From positions 24,420 through 88,419 of the forward strand of contig CAYVIB010000024.1 in the NCBI GenBank assembly GCA_964451365.1: DNA of 64,000 bases, given 5' to 3'. The notes under the pieces are model-generated. The model was not told the origin of the DNA. It made no database searches and saw only the letters and a list, made by a program, of their open reading frames with translations. This DNA comes from CAYVIB01 sp964451365 (GTDB taxonomy: Bacteria > Pseudomonadota > Gammaproteobacteria > Pseudomonadales > Cellvibrionaceae). Position 1 is the stretch's first letter, and every line of letters begins with the position of its first letter. Of this stretch, positions 34,748 to 43,908 are shown piece after piece. A program made the position numbers and the translations under genes.

Positions 34748-37213
34748 ATGAAGATTACGAACTCCATCTACCTTAAAACTGTTATCGGCTCACTACTCGC
34801 ATTGTGCGTTGGTAATATTTGCGCGGACGAGCTTGACAATGCGCCTTACCGGGACGCGAACCTGCCGGTTGAGAGGCGCGTTGCGGACCTGCTGTCTCGC
34901 ATGACGCTGGAAGAAAAGCTCGCCCAGTTGCAGGCGGTGTGGCTTAAGCGCCAGACGCTCGAAACGGAAGACGGCAGGTTTACCGATGAAAAAGCCAGGG
35001 ACGTTCTCGGGCTCGGTATTGGTCAGGTGGCACGCCCATCGGAGAACAAGCATCCGGCTTCACCCAACAAAACCGCGCGTCAGACGGCGGAATTCGTTAA
35101 TGCAACGCAGCGCTGGCTACTGGAAAACACCCGCCTGGGCATTCCCGCCATTTTTCACGAGGAGGCACTGCACGGCCATGCCGGGCGCGACGCCACCAGC
35201 TTTCCGCAGGCCATTGCCCTGGCCAGCACCTGGAATCCCGACCTGTTGCGGAAAGTCTACAGCGCGACCGCCGCCGAAGTGCGGCGCCGGGGCGGAACCC
35301 AGGTGCTGACGCCCGTGCTGGATGTGGGGCGCGACCCGCGATGGGGGCGTATTGAGGAAACCCCCGGCGAGGACCCCTATCTGGCGGCGGCCTTTGGCGT
35401 TGCGGCCATCCATGGCTTCCAGGGGGACAACCATGGCGTTATCCCGGCCGATAAGGTCATCGCCACTCTCAAGCACCTGGCGGGTCACGGCGAACCGGTG
35501 GGTGGGCTTAATACCGCGCCGGCGCCAGTGGGCGAACGTCTCCTGCGCGAGGTGTTCCTGTTTCCGTTCGAGGCAGCGGTGAAGGTGGCCGGCGCGCGTA
35601 GCGTAATGCCGTCCTACAACGAAATAGACGGTATTCCGTCCCACGCCAACAGCCAACTGCTCGATGAGATTCTGCGCGACGAATGGGGCTTCAAGGGCGT
35701 GGTAGTCAGCGATTATTTCGCCATCGGCGAACTGGCCGCCCGGCATAAATTGTTCGCAGACAAAGCCGGGGCGGCCGAAGCCGCGCTGGAAGCGGGGGTG
35801 GACGTGGAAATGCCCGATGGCGATACCTTCGCCCACCTGGCGGACCTGGTAAAGAGTGGCCGGGTGAAACAGGAGACGCTGGATGCCGCGGTAGCCCGGG
35901 TGCTGCACGAAAAATTTATCCTGGGCCTGTTTGAAAACCCCTACGTGGAACTGGAGGGGCTGGAGGAATTTATCGGTAACGCGGAGCACCGTTCCCTGGC
36001 GCAACAGGCGGCGGAGCAGGCCATGGTGCTGCTCAAAAATGATGGCGGACTACTGCCACTGGATAAAAGCAAAGTTAAAAGCCTGGCGCTGATCGGCCCG
36101 CATGTGGATGAGACCCTGCTGGGTGGCTACAGCGACGTGCCCGCGCGAACGGTGACAATTCTGGACGGCCTGAGGGCGTACCTGGGCGACGAGGTTAAAA
36201 TTCGCCATGAAAAAGGCACGCTGCTGACAATCGACCACTGGAAGCCCGGCGCCGATTCGGTTGCCGCCAACTCCCGCTCCAAGGAGCGCTGGCATACGGA
36301 CAAAGTGGTGGTGGCCACGGCCGGCGACACCAAAGGTTTGATTGCAAAGGCGGTAAAGGCCGCGAAAAAAAGCGACGTGGCGGTGGTGGTGGTCGGCGAT
36401 AACGAAGCTACATCGCGCGAGGCCTGGGCTGAATCGCATTTGGGCGACCGCACCTCCATTGGTTTATTCGGCGATCAAAAGCAACTGGTGGAAGCGGTGT
36501 TGGCCACCGGCACGCCCACGGTGGTACTGCTAATCAACGGCCGGCCGCTGGCCATTACCGACCTGGCGGACAAGGCGCCCGCCATTATCGAAGGCTGGTA
36601 CCTGGGGCAGGAAACCGGGCATGCGGTGGCAAGGGTATTGTTTGGCGACGTCAATCCGTCGGGCAAAATGCCGGTCAGCGTGCCGCGCTCAGCCGGCCAT
36701 ATTCCCGCCTACTACAACCATAAGCCAACGGCCAAGCGTGGTTATGCCTTTGATGAAACCGGGCCGCTGTTTCCCTTCGGCCATGGCCTGAGTTACACCA
36801 CGTTTACCTATAAAAATCTGAATATCAAAAATGATTCCGTCCACGCGGGAGAAAAAGTAACCATTGCCATGGATATTAAAAACACCGGTAATCGGGAAGG
36901 AACGGAGGTGGTACAGCTTTATATCAACGACGTGATCGCATCTTTGACACGACCGGTAAAGGAATTGAAAGGCTTTAAACGCGTGAGTCTCAAGCCCGGC
37001 GAAACAGCGCGAGTCAGCTTTGAACTGGGCGTGAATCAATTGGGCTTTTATGACCGCGGTATGAAATACATCGTCGAGCCTGGAGAAATTAAAGTCATGC
37101 TCGGTAGTTCATCGGAGGATATTCGGTTGGAGGGGAAGTTTGAGATTGTGGGCAAAACAACGGATGTGAGTGATGCGAAGGAGTTTTTAACGCCGGTATC
37201 GGTAAGCAAGTAA
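34748..37213 (+). CDS. GH3 beta-glycosidase (beta-glucosidase or beta-xylosidase)
   Basis: An 821 aa exported GH3 enzyme. The signal peptide ends near residue 26. The (beta/alpha)8 domain includes HEEALHGHAG, DVGRDPRWGRIEETPGEDPY, TLKHLAGHGEP and the nucleophile motif VVVSDYFAIG with Asp322. The alpha/beta sandwich (LLKNDGGLLPLDKSK) and C-terminal fibronectin III-like domain (VKELKGFKRVSLKPGE) are complete. Removes glucose or xylose from the non-reducing end of oligosaccharides, probably in the periplasm. Sequence alone does not decide between glucosidase and xylosidase; the neighbouring cellulase and cellobiose phosphorylase favour cello-oligosaccharides. Confidence 0.92.
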   Translation: MKITNSIYLKTVIGSLLALCVGNICADELDNAPYRDANLPVERRVADLLSRMTLEEKLAQLQAVWLKRQTLETEDGRFTDEKARDVLGLGIGQVARPSENKHPASPNKTARQTAEFVNATQRWLLENTRLGIPAIFHEEALHGHAGRDATSFPQAIALASTWNPDLLRKVYSATAAEVRRRGGTQVLTPVLDVGRDPRWGRIEETPGEDPYLAAAFGVAAIHGFQGDNHGVIPADKVIATLKHLAGHGEPVGGLNTAPAPVGERLLREVFLFPFEAAVKVAGARSVMPSYNEIDGIPSHANSQLLDEILRDEWGFKGVVVSDYFAIGELAARHKLFADKAGAAEAALEAGVDVEMPDGDTFAHLADLVKSGRVKQETLDAAVARVLHEKFILGLFENPYVELEGLEEFIGNAEHRSLAQQAAEQAMVLLKNDGGLLPLDKSKVKSLALIGPHVDETLLGGYSDVPARTVTILDGLRAYLGDEVKIRHEKGTLLTIDHWKPGADSVAANSRSKERWHTDKVVVATAGDTKGLIAKAVKAAKKSDVAVVVVGDNEATSREAWAESHLGDRTSIGLFGDQKQLVEAVLATGTPTVVLLINGRPLAITDLADKAPAIIEGWYLGQETGHAVARVLFGDVNPSGKMPVSVPRSAGHIPAYYNHKPTAKRGYAFDETGPLFPFGHGLSYTTFTYKNLNIKNDSVHAGEKVTIAMDIKNTGNREGTEVVQLYINDVIASLTRPVKELKGFKRVSLKPGETARVSFELGVNQLGFYDRGMKYIVEPGEIKVMLGSSSEDIRLEGKFEIVGKTTDVSDAKEFLTPVSVSK

Positions 37214-37256
37214 ACGGGATGAGGTTTATGTAGGGGCCGCTCTTGCAACTGCCCAG

Positions 37257-37274
37257 GGTAACCGCAAGGTTACC
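37257..37274 (+). terminator. Hairpin after the GH3 gene
   Basis: A 7 bp perfect stem closed by a GCAA tetraloop, 44 bp after the stop codon. There is no T-tract, so its action as a terminator is uncertain. Confidence 0.4.
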
Positions 37275-37484
37275 TCAACCTCCCCTCGATGCGAACCCGC
37301 CCTTAAATCGCCTATAAAGCCTGGTTATAAACTTTTAGTTAATCACGCACCAATATTGCCTATAAATTAATTTCTTCCAAAGTTTCCTGAAATTTACCGT
37401 CCCTATATGTTGCTTCTGCTATATTGCGACAATAGGGAAAAAGACAGGACGATATTTTAATAAATAGAATAATTGAGGTGCGCC

Positions 37485-39293
37485 ATGCTTTCTCTCAACC
37501 CCGCGAAAACGCTCTTTGTTGCCACGATTTGTCTTTGCCTGTTTGCCTGTGGAGGCAATGGCGGTAGCAATAATCCCACACCGACGCCCAGTCCCGCACC
37601 TTCTCCCACACCGACGCCGAGTCCCACGCCTACACCAACCGCAACCGAAGCTATTCGGTTAAACCAGATCGGCTTCCATGCAAGCGCGCAAAAAATTGCG
37701 CTTGTTCCGGATGTCGCCGCGACCGAATTTACGGTTGTGTCGGACGCGGATTCCAGCGTGGTTTTTACCGGCGACCTTTCGGCCGCGGCTGTGTGGGCTC
37801 CGTCATCGGAAAGCCTCAAGCTGGCGGATTTTTCCAGCCTTACCACAAGCGGTAGTTATCACATCGAAGTGGAAGGCGTAAACGACTCGCACAGTTTTGA
37901 GATTGGCGGGGCGGATCTCTATAACGATCTTCACGATGCAACAATTAAAGCCTACTACTTCAATCGCGCCGGTGCCGCATTGCTGGCCGAGCATGCGGGC
38001 GCTTATGCGCGTCCGTTGGGCCACCCGGATACCGATGTGCTTATTCATTCCTCGGCGGCCGGTCCCGTGCGCGTCACCGGACAATCCATTTCCTCATCAA
38101 AGGGCTGGTACGACGCCGGTGATTACAATAAATATATCGTTAATTCCGGTATCTCCACCTATACCCTGCTGATCGCCTACCAACATTTTCCCGAAGCTTA
38201 TACACGCAGCTTAAATATTCCGGAATCCACAAACACCGCGCCGGACATTCTCGATGAAATATTGTGGAACCTGGAATGGATGCTCACCATGCAGGACCCG
38301 GACGACGGTGGTGTCTACCATAAACTATCGACGTTGAATTTCAGCGGGGCGCAAATGCCACACACCGCAATGGCTCAACGTTATGTCGTGAAAAAAAGCA
38401 CCACGGCGGCATTGGATTTTGCCGCGGTGATGGCGGTGGCGAGCCGGGTGCTGGCGGATTTTGAAACCGAATTTCCCGGTAAAGCCACGCAAATGCGCGC
38501 CGCTGCAATCGATGCCTGGAATTGGGCGCAGGCACACCCGAATGTGGATTACGATCAAAGCACAGCCGAACTCAACGATGTCATTACCGGTGAATACGGT
38601 GACTGGCGATTTACCGACGAATTTGCCTGGGCGGCAGCGGAACTGTTTCTGCTTACTGAAGACCCGCAGTATCTCACTGCCTTCCTGGGCCAGACCATGA
38701 ATGTGAACGTGCCCGGTTGGCAGGATGTTCAAGGGCTGGCGTATATTTCACTCGCCAGCGAGGGGCAGGGCCTCCTGGAGGAGCAACAGTACAACGATGT
38801 CACCAGCCAGATTACCAACCTGGCAAACGGCATCGTCACCGCCTACCAGAATTCCGAAATCATGGTGCCGATGGCCACTGGCGATTTTTATTGGGGCAGT
38901 AACAGCGGCGCGCTGAATAAAGCGATGATGCTTATCCAGGCCTATCGTCTTAATCCGCAAGTGGATTACCTCAATGCCGCTTATGCGCTGCTGGATTACA
39001 TTCTTGGTCGCAATGCAACGGAATACTCAATGGTCACGGGGTTTGGTGACAGGTCGCCCATGGGCATCCATCATCGCGCATCCGAAGCGGATGGTATTGC
39101 CGCGCCGGTACCGGGTTTTGTTGTCGGCGGACCGCAGCCGGGTCAGGAGGATGGTTGTACTTATCCATCCGACCAACCGGCGAAATCCTACCTGGATGAC
39201 TGGTGCAGTTATTCGACCAATGAGGTGACGATTAATTGGAACGCGCCGATGGTTTATTTGTTGGGTGCGTTGCATGTTATTGCTGGCGGTTGA
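37485..39293 (+). CDS. GH9 cellulase, lipoprotein
   Basis: A 602 aa endoglucanase anchored as a lipoprotein: signal peptide with lipobox LFAC, then a Pro/Thr/Ser linker built from TPTPSP units (about residues 32-52). An Ig-like N-terminal cellulase domain (about 55-140; AIRLNQIGFHASAQKIALV) precedes the GH9 barrel. Catalytic residues are visible: WYDAGDYNKY with Asp210 and Asp213, and the proton donor Glu580 in TNEVTINWNAP. No carbohydrate-binding module is present. ATG at 37485 is chosen because GAGGT lies 5 bases upstream. Expected to cut beta-1,4-glucan at the cell surface, feeding the GH3, symporter and GH94 products. Confidence 0.94.
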   Translation: MLSLNPAKTLFVATICLCLFACGGNGGSNNPTPTPSPAPSPTPTPSPTPTPTATEAIRLNQIGFHASAQKIALVPDVAATEFTVVSDADSSVVFTGDLSAAAVWAPSSESLKLADFSSLTTSGSYHIEVEGVNDSHSFEIGGADLYNDLHDATIKAYYFNRAGAALLAEHAGAYARPLGHPDTDVLIHSSAAGPVRVTGQSISSSKGWYDAGDYNKYIVNSGISTYTLLIAYQHFPEAYTRSLNIPESTNTAPDILDEILWNLEWMLTMQDPDDGGVYHKLSTLNFSGAQMPHTAMAQRYVVKKSTTAALDFAAVMAVASRVLADFETEFPGKATQMRAAAIDAWNWAQAHPNVDYDQSTAELNDVITGEYGDWRFTDEFAWAAAELFLLTEDPQYLTAFLGQTMNVNVPGWQDVQGLAYISLASEGQGLLEEQQYNDVTSQITNLANGIVTAYQNSEIMVPMATGDFYWGSNSGALNKAMMLIQAYRLNPQVDYLNAAYALLDYILGRNATEYSMVTGFGDRSPMGIHHRASEADGIAAPVPGFVVGGPQPGQEDGCTYPSDQPAKSYLDDWCSYSTNEVTINWNAPMVYLLGALHVIAGG

Positions 39294-39300
39294 AGAATAA

Positions 39301-39382
39301 CCCCCTCCCAGCCTCCCCCTTAAAAAGGGGGAGGAGCCAAAATTCCCTCCACTTTTCAAGGGGAGGGGTAGGGAGGGGTAAG
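39301..39382. repeat. CCCTCCC/GGGAGGG inverted repeat
   Basis: Contains a 9 bp perfect hairpin (39312-39334) and an outer pairing of C-rich and G-rich arms. It lies between the GH9 gene and the convergent dehydrogenase gene and could terminate both. Similar G/C-rich intergenic repeats are common in many bacteria. Confidence 0.6.
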
Positions 39383-39486
39383 TGTTCCAGAATCGCTGGA
39401 TCTCCGTTGTGCGAAGATGACGATGTTATGGTCTTTTCGTAGTGAGCCCATCACTGCACGGTTAATGTTGGTCATTCATATTTTGG

Positions 39487-40467
39487 CTAAACAACCCGGT
39501 TTTCCTCCGAAAGTTCCCCTTTCTCGAATGCGGTAATGTTCGCCAATGTAATGCGGGAAATTTCGCTCAATGCTTCATGCGTAAAAAATCCCTGGTGACC
39601 GGTAATAACTACATTGGGAAAAGTGGTCAGCCGGGCAAAAATATCATCCGTCATAATCCTTTCGGAATAATCCTCAAAAAACAGATCCGCTTCCTCCTCA
39701 TACACGTCAAGCCCCAGGTAACCGATCTTGCCGGTTTTCAATTGGGTTATAACAGCGCGCGTGTCCAGTAATCCCCCGCGACTGGTGTTAATCAGCATGA
39801 CGCCATGTTTCATTTTATCCAACGCATGGCTATCGATAATATAGTGCGTTTCCTCCGTCAGCGGGCAGTGCAGGGAAATAATATCGCTTTGTTGCCAAAG
39901 CTCGTCCAGCTCCACGTAGGTGCCGTAGCGTGTGAACTCCTCGTAGTGAAAACGATCATGGGCAATGATCTTGCAGCCAAAACCCGCCATTATCCGGGAA
40001 AATGCCAAACCGATTTTTCCCGTGCCGATAATGCCTACGGTTTTGCCAAACAGATCAAATCCCATCAACCCATGGAGCGAATAATCATTCTCGCGTATGC
40101 GATTGTAGGCGCGGTGAAACTTGCGGTTAAGCGTCAGTATCAGGCCGGTGGTATGTTCCGCCACGGCGTGGGGAGAGTAGGCGGGTACCCGGCAAACCGT
40201 TAGCCCGGCCTCTTTGGCGGCGGCAATATCAATATTGTTGAAACCGGCGCAGCGCATGGCAATCAGCTTTACGCCCTGTTCCTTCAGGGCGGCAATCACT
40301 GTGCTGTCCAATGTGTCGTTTACAAAGCAACAGACTGTGTCGGCATTCTGTACCAGCGGCAGCGTGTCGCCGGAAAGATGGGGCTCGTGAAATACCAGGT
40401 CGTGGTGTGATTGGTTTTCGAGGTATTTTCTGTCATAGGGCTTGGTGCTGAAAACTGCAACGCGCAT
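39487..40467 (-). CDS. ldhA: D-lactate dehydrogenase (2-hydroxyacid dehydrogenase)
   Basis: A 326 aa NAD-dependent D-2-hydroxyacid dehydrogenase, LdhA type: reduces pyruvate to D-lactate. Motifs: MRVAVFSTKPYDRKYLE at the start, the Rossmann signature GIIGTGKIG near residue 150, catalytic Arg in INTSRGGLLDT, Glu in DVYEEEADLF and His in TGHQGFFTHEAL. GAGGT lies about 5 bases upstream of the ATG. It is downstream of the TetR gene across the N gap. Confidence 0.92.
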   Translation of the reverse strand: MRVAVFSTKPYDRKYLENQSHHDLVFHEPHLSGDTLPLVQNADTVCCFVNDTLDSTVIAALKEQGVKLIAMRCAGFNNIDIAAAKEAGLTVCRVPAYSPHAVAEHTTGLILTLNRKFHRAYNRIRENDYSLHGLMGFDLFGKTVGIIGTGKIGLAFSRIMAGFGCKIIAHDRFHYEEFTRYGTYVELDELWQQSDIISLHCPLTEETHYIIDSHALDKMKHGVMLINTSRGGLLDTRAVITQLKTGKIGYLGLDVYEEEADLFFEDYSERIMTDDIFARLTTFPNVVITGHQGFFTHEALSEISRITLANITAFEKGELSEENRVV

Positions 40468-40569
40468 GATAAACCTCGTTGTTCGATAGAGACATTTTTG
40501 ACCGTCGAACCGCGGTTCAGGTTTAGAATAATTTAATTTAACTTCGTTCCCGCCGATGGCGCCACCCCG

Positions 40570-40779
40570 CCCCTACATGCGTGCCGTATTCAATATTCCG
40601 GCGACCAGCATATCGGTCATTGCGNNNNNNNNNNNNNNNNNNNNNNNNNNNNNNNNNNNNNNNNNNNNNNNNNNNNNNNNNNNNNNNNNNNNNNNNNNNN
40701 NNNNNNNNNNNNNNNNNNNNNNNNCCCCTACATGCGTGCCGTATTCAATATTCCGGCGACCAGCATATCGGTCATTGCG
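40570..40779. other. Assembly gap with identical 55 bp flanks
   Basis: Positions 40625-40724 are N. The 55 bases before (40570-40624) and after (40725-40779) are identical. An exact, contig-end overlap of a typical k-mer length suggests the two contigs really join by this overlap and the true gap is zero or negative. Nothing can be said about any sequence inside the gap. Confidence 0.9.
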
Positions 40780-41432
40780 TCAAATGCTTTTCTCGTCGAT
40801 TCTTCGTTGTGCAACATAAATTCCGCCGGCCAGCGCCCCATCAGGCAGGCGGCGTGGTTGATCTGTTTGGCGGCGAGCGTGGTCACCCCATGGGCGATGG
40901 ACCAGCAGGCAAAGGCGCCCAGGCCTTCGTTGTACTGCGTAATGGGGATGTTGTGCTTCTTCAGCAAATCAATGACGGCCGAGCGCAATTCCGCCTCGGC
41001 CTGCATCGCGGCATCTATCATTTCCTGCGTCACATATTCGTCCGGAACATTGCTGCCAAACAGGCAGGTAAAATAATGCGCATGTTCGATTGAATAATTA
41101 AAGTAGGCCTTGCCCAACGCATTGATTCTTTTTTCCGGCGATGCCTTTTTTTGTGAACGGTTTTCCAGGTAATTTGCAAAGTGCAACAGGCAACGGGTTT
41201 TTACCGTTACTATCAATTCTTCCTTGTTGGCAAAGTGATTGTAAACAGCGGTGGGGGCGACGCCGACACGGGTTGCCAGCTTGCGCAACGACAGTTTTTC
41301 GAAGGACTCGGTTCGCAACAATTCCAGGCACGCGTCCACCAACGTTTGCTTAAGGTTCCCGTGGTGGTAGCTGCCGGCGGGTTTCATTTTTGCCGGTTTA
41401 TTTTTTCTGACCGGAGTGCTGGTTTTTTTCAT
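40728..41432 (-). CDS. TetR/AcrR family regulator
   Basis: A 234 aa repressor. A basic N-terminal tail precedes the TetR helix-turn-helix at about residues 25-70: FEKLSLRKLATRVGVAPTAV with YNHFANKEEL. The C-terminal ligand domain resembles the WHG/TetR_C_33 type (ACWSIAHGVTTLA). ATG at 41432 is chosen; GTG at 41441 is possible. The stop codon lies in a REP-like edge and within the 55 bp duplicated gap flank, so the 3' end depends on correct assembly. Likely controls the adjacent barrel, carrier and RND genes, where a perfect palindrome lies before the RND gene. Confidence 0.88.
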   Translation of the reverse strand: MKKTSTPVRKNKPAKMKPAGSYHHGNLKQTLVDACLELLRTESFEKLSLRKLATRVGVAPTAVYNHFANKEELIVTVKTRCLLHFANYLENRSQKKASPEKRINALGKAYFNYSIEHAHYFTCLFGSNVPDEYVTQEMIDAAMQAEAELRSAVIDLLKKHNIPITQYNEGLGAFACWSIAHGVTTLAAKQINHAACLMGRWPAEFMLHNEESTRKAFDAMTDMLVAGILNTARM

Positions 41433-41447
41433 GATATTCACGTGTTA

Positions 41448-41501
41448 CGTAGGGCGGGTAGCGATGGTTCGAAGTGTCGGACCATCGCTACCCGCCCTAC
41501 G
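41448..41501. repeat. Perfect 21 bp inverted repeat between barrel and TetR genes
   Basis: Arms 41448-41468 and 41481-41501 are perfectly complementary with a 12-base loop. It begins CGTAGGGCGGGTAGCGATGG, so the edge is REP-like. Placed in the 86 bp gap between two minus-strand genes, it could act as a terminator or lower tetR readthrough. Confidence 0.75.
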
Positions 41502-41518
41502 GTTCAACAACATTCCCA

Positions 41519-42898
41519 TTAATAATAGTACTCTACCGAAAAATTCATACTGTCGTGATTCTGGAACGGATAAAAGGTGGATTCTTGGGCTTTCGCCTCG
41601 TAAAGCACCAGGGCCGCGGCAACCTTCCATCTGTCACTTAAATCGTAAGACGTTTCCCAGCGGTAAATTTTGCCCTCGCTGCCAATAATATCCATCAGCC
41701 AGAGCTGATTCTCCAGGCGATCGTTCATAGCCGTGTTTCGCACCATAACCAAATAGCCCGGCTGCGACTCATCGACATCGACACCGGAATTTTCCGCTGG
41801 CGGGTCGTAGTTCGACAGATATATGTTGCTCAATTCCACGTTGACCAGCCAGTTATCCCAGCCGTTGTATTCCACGCCGATCATGCTGCGGATCTGGTCG
41901 AATTCCTGCCATGGCAACCCTTCGGTATTGGCTACCGGCTGATCCCAGAATTTACCCACTTCTGCCTGGAAAAGCCAGCTGCCCCGCACGCGGTTGGCCG
42001 AAACGCCCACCATCCGAACCCGCTCCTGGGTAAATATCGCTCTGGTAAAATCCTGGTTCAGGCGCTGGAATGCCAGCTCATTATCGTTGATATCCGCCGC
42101 GACCGCGGAGATATCCCCGCCATTAAAATAGTGATCGAGTTTAATGGCAAGCTCCCACGGTTTGTCCGGTTCCCTGGCTTCAATATTGACTCCCATCTGT
42201 GCCAGTTCCCGATACGGATAAAACTCCTCGTCCTCATCCGCATAACGATTGTGGCCGGCCTCGTAAGTAACCACCGTCGAAAATTTTGAATCGAACACCG
42301 GAACGGATACCATCACCGCCGGCACCTGCTCGCGAATATCCTGCAGTTCCGCCTGCCCGGGTTCGCGCAGGTCCACCGGGCTCAACACGTCGGTAATCGC
42401 TAAAAAACTTTCCGACTGGCGCCAGGAAAAAACCTGGTGCCCGGCACGTACCCACACGCCGTTATCAAACACGGCATCGACGAAGGCATCCTTTAGAAAC
42501 AGTTTTTCGTGGTTCGTCTCCCATTCCGTTTCGCCGTTGTTCCACCGCAGCCAGTCCGCCTCTGCCTTGCCACTTAACTGCCACGTGACATTGGGCGAAA
42601 ACTCTCCGCGCCACTCATGAAACCAGTCGGTTTGCACCTGGCTGAGTCCTGCCTCGTCGCGCTCGAAGCCAAACGCCGGCAGCGGTTCGCGCAAACCGTA
42701 TTTGAACTTTTGGATGACAAAGCCTTTGTAACTCAGCGAGATTTCACTTTCGTCCGGCTGCGACTGCTCTTCCAGATCAACGTCGATGGGGCTGAAAAAA
42801 TCATCGGCGGCAAAGCCGGAAAAAGCCGAGCCGGCGAGAAAGAGCACTATCATTGTCTGTATGCACTTCAACTTTTTACCCTTATCAATGAATGGCAC
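41519..42898 (-). CDS. DUF1302-like outer-membrane beta-barrel protein
   Basis: A 459 aa predicted outer-membrane protein. A signal peptide (MIVLFLAGSAFSGFA) is followed by alternating amphipathic strands, and the chain ends in aromatic Tyr residues, typical of barrels. It resembles DUF1302/alginate-export-like proteins that accompany RND exporters. GTG at 42898 gives the full frame; TTG at 42871 with AAGGG 7 bases upstream would start directly at the signal peptide and may be the true start. Same strand as the LolA-like and RND genes upstream, so probably their outer-membrane partner. Confidence 0.75.
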   Translation of the reverse strand: MPFIDKGKKLKCIQTMIVLFLAGSAFSGFAADDFFSPIDVDLEEQSQPDESEISLSYKGFVIQKFKYGLREPLPAFGFERDEAGLSQVQTDWFHEWRGEFSPNVTWQLSGKAEADWLRWNNGETEWETNHEKLFLKDAFVDAVFDNGVWVRAGHQVFSWRQSESFLAITDVLSPVDLREPGQAELQDIREQVPAVMVSVPVFDSKFSTVVTYEAGHNRYADEDEEFYPYRELAQMGVNIEAREPDKPWELAIKLDHYFNGGDISAVAADINDNELAFQRLNQDFTRAIFTQERVRMVGVSANRVRGSWLFQAEVGKFWDQPVANTEGLPWQEFDQIRSMIGVEYNGWDNWLVNVELSNIYLSNYDPPAENSGVDVDESQPGYLVMVRNTAMNDRLENQLWLMDIIGSEGKIYRWETSYDLSDRWKVAAALVLYEAKAQESTFYPFQNHDSMNFSVEYYY

Positions 42899-42938
42899 TT
42901 TCTTAAATCAGTTTCGCTTAGTGTCGCAATGGAAGTTT

Positions 42939-43038
42939 GTCTGTGGGAGGTCCTTCAGAAACCTTCGGCAACATGGACGTTGTCCGTAGAGCCTCCAGGG
43001 AGGATTTACGGCGTGTTTCGGAAGGACCTCCCGCAGAC
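42939..43038. repeat. 100 bp inverted-repeat element
   Basis: Outer arms 42939-42962 and 43015-43038 match at 22 of 24 positions; an inner imperfect hairpin lies at 42984-43011. It sits in the 203 bp gap between the barrel and LolA-like genes. The arrangement resembles a small non-autonomous element or a structured intergenic repeat. Confidence 0.7.
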
Positions 43039-43101
43039 GAACGGGTTCGATGGCACTGTCGGTATGAAAAGAAATTTCGCATTAAGAAGTGCCGTTTATC
43101 T

Positions 43102-43908
43102 TTAGATACCTCGTTGCATCGCCTGCGTATCAAACATCGATTCATCGACATTTTCGTTGTATTTAATGTTGTTGATTTTAAACAGGCTGGCATGCTCCTT
43201 TTCCCCCCGGCGGGTGGTAATCATCTGCAGGGTTTTCGCTGTCCAGACTCCCTGTATTTCCTCAAGGTCGGTGGCGGAAAAATATTTTACCCGTTTGCCT
43301 TTTTTGACATTAATGATGCCTTTAACCATCACAAAGTTATCCTTTCGCACCCAGGACATGGCCGAGGTATACCCGGTTTTGTCCACAATCTTTTCGCTCT
43401 TTGGCGTCGAAGCGATAACCCAGCAATCGTGGCCGTCCACCATCTCGCTTTCCTTTTCCATGGCGTAGTTGAAATCCTCATAGTCCGTGCCGTTGATATC
43501 GGTATAACTGAAGTCACTCCCCATAAACGCGCCGGATTCGTCCGACGCGGCAACACGGGTAACACGCTGTAATGCGGGCAGGTAAAGCCAGGAGTCATCC
43601 TCCTTGCTTTCATCCTCCCAGTCGAAGGACATATATGCGGTGCCCTCCACATCCGAAGGCGAGCGGAAATAAATAATCGATTTCTCCACCTCCGGTTTTT
43701 CAATGCCGAACAGCGTCAGGTCGCGCACGCGCTGCCGGCCTTTGTTATCGATCAGCACCAGCACACTTTCGGATGTGCGCGTATCTCCGGTGTAGCGATC
43801 GTCCACTTTTTTCATAATCTCGCTTGCGGACAAATCCTGTCCGTAGCTCAAACCGCTCAAGCCAACTGTGATTGCGGTTGCGGCGGCGGTAACAAGGCGT
43901 TTAAACAT
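43102..43908 (-). CDS. LolA-like outer-membrane lipoprotein-sorting protein
   Basis: A 268 aa periplasmic protein of the LolA-like group often encoded beside RND exporters. The signal peptide is MFKRLVTAAATAITVGLSGLSYG. The mature part has LSASEIMKKVDDRYTG at its start and the half-barrel strands SWLYLPALQRVTRVAASD and MSWVRKDNFVMVKGIIN. AAGGAGTGG lies just upstream of the ATG at 43908, so the frame open further upstream is not used. Likely carries a hydrophobic ligand across the periplasm. It overlaps the end of the RND gene by 8 bases. Confidence 0.8.
   Translation of the reverse strand: MFKRLVTAAATAITVGLSGLSYGQDLSASEIMKKVDDRYTGDTRTSESVLVLIDNKGRQRVRDLTLFGIEKPEVEKSIIYFRSPSDVEGTAYMSFDWEDESKEDDSWLYLPALQRVTRVAASDESGAFMGSDFSYTDINGTDYEDFNYAMEKESEMVDGHDCWVIASTPKSEKIVDKTGYTSAMSWVRKDNFVMVKGIINVKKGKRVKYFSATDLEEIQGVWTAKTLQMITTRRGEKEHASLFKINNIKYNENVDESMFDTQAMQRGI

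Noticed and set aside
40556..41093. Open frames running across the N gap
   Set aside because: They consist largely of unknown bases and duplicated contig ends.
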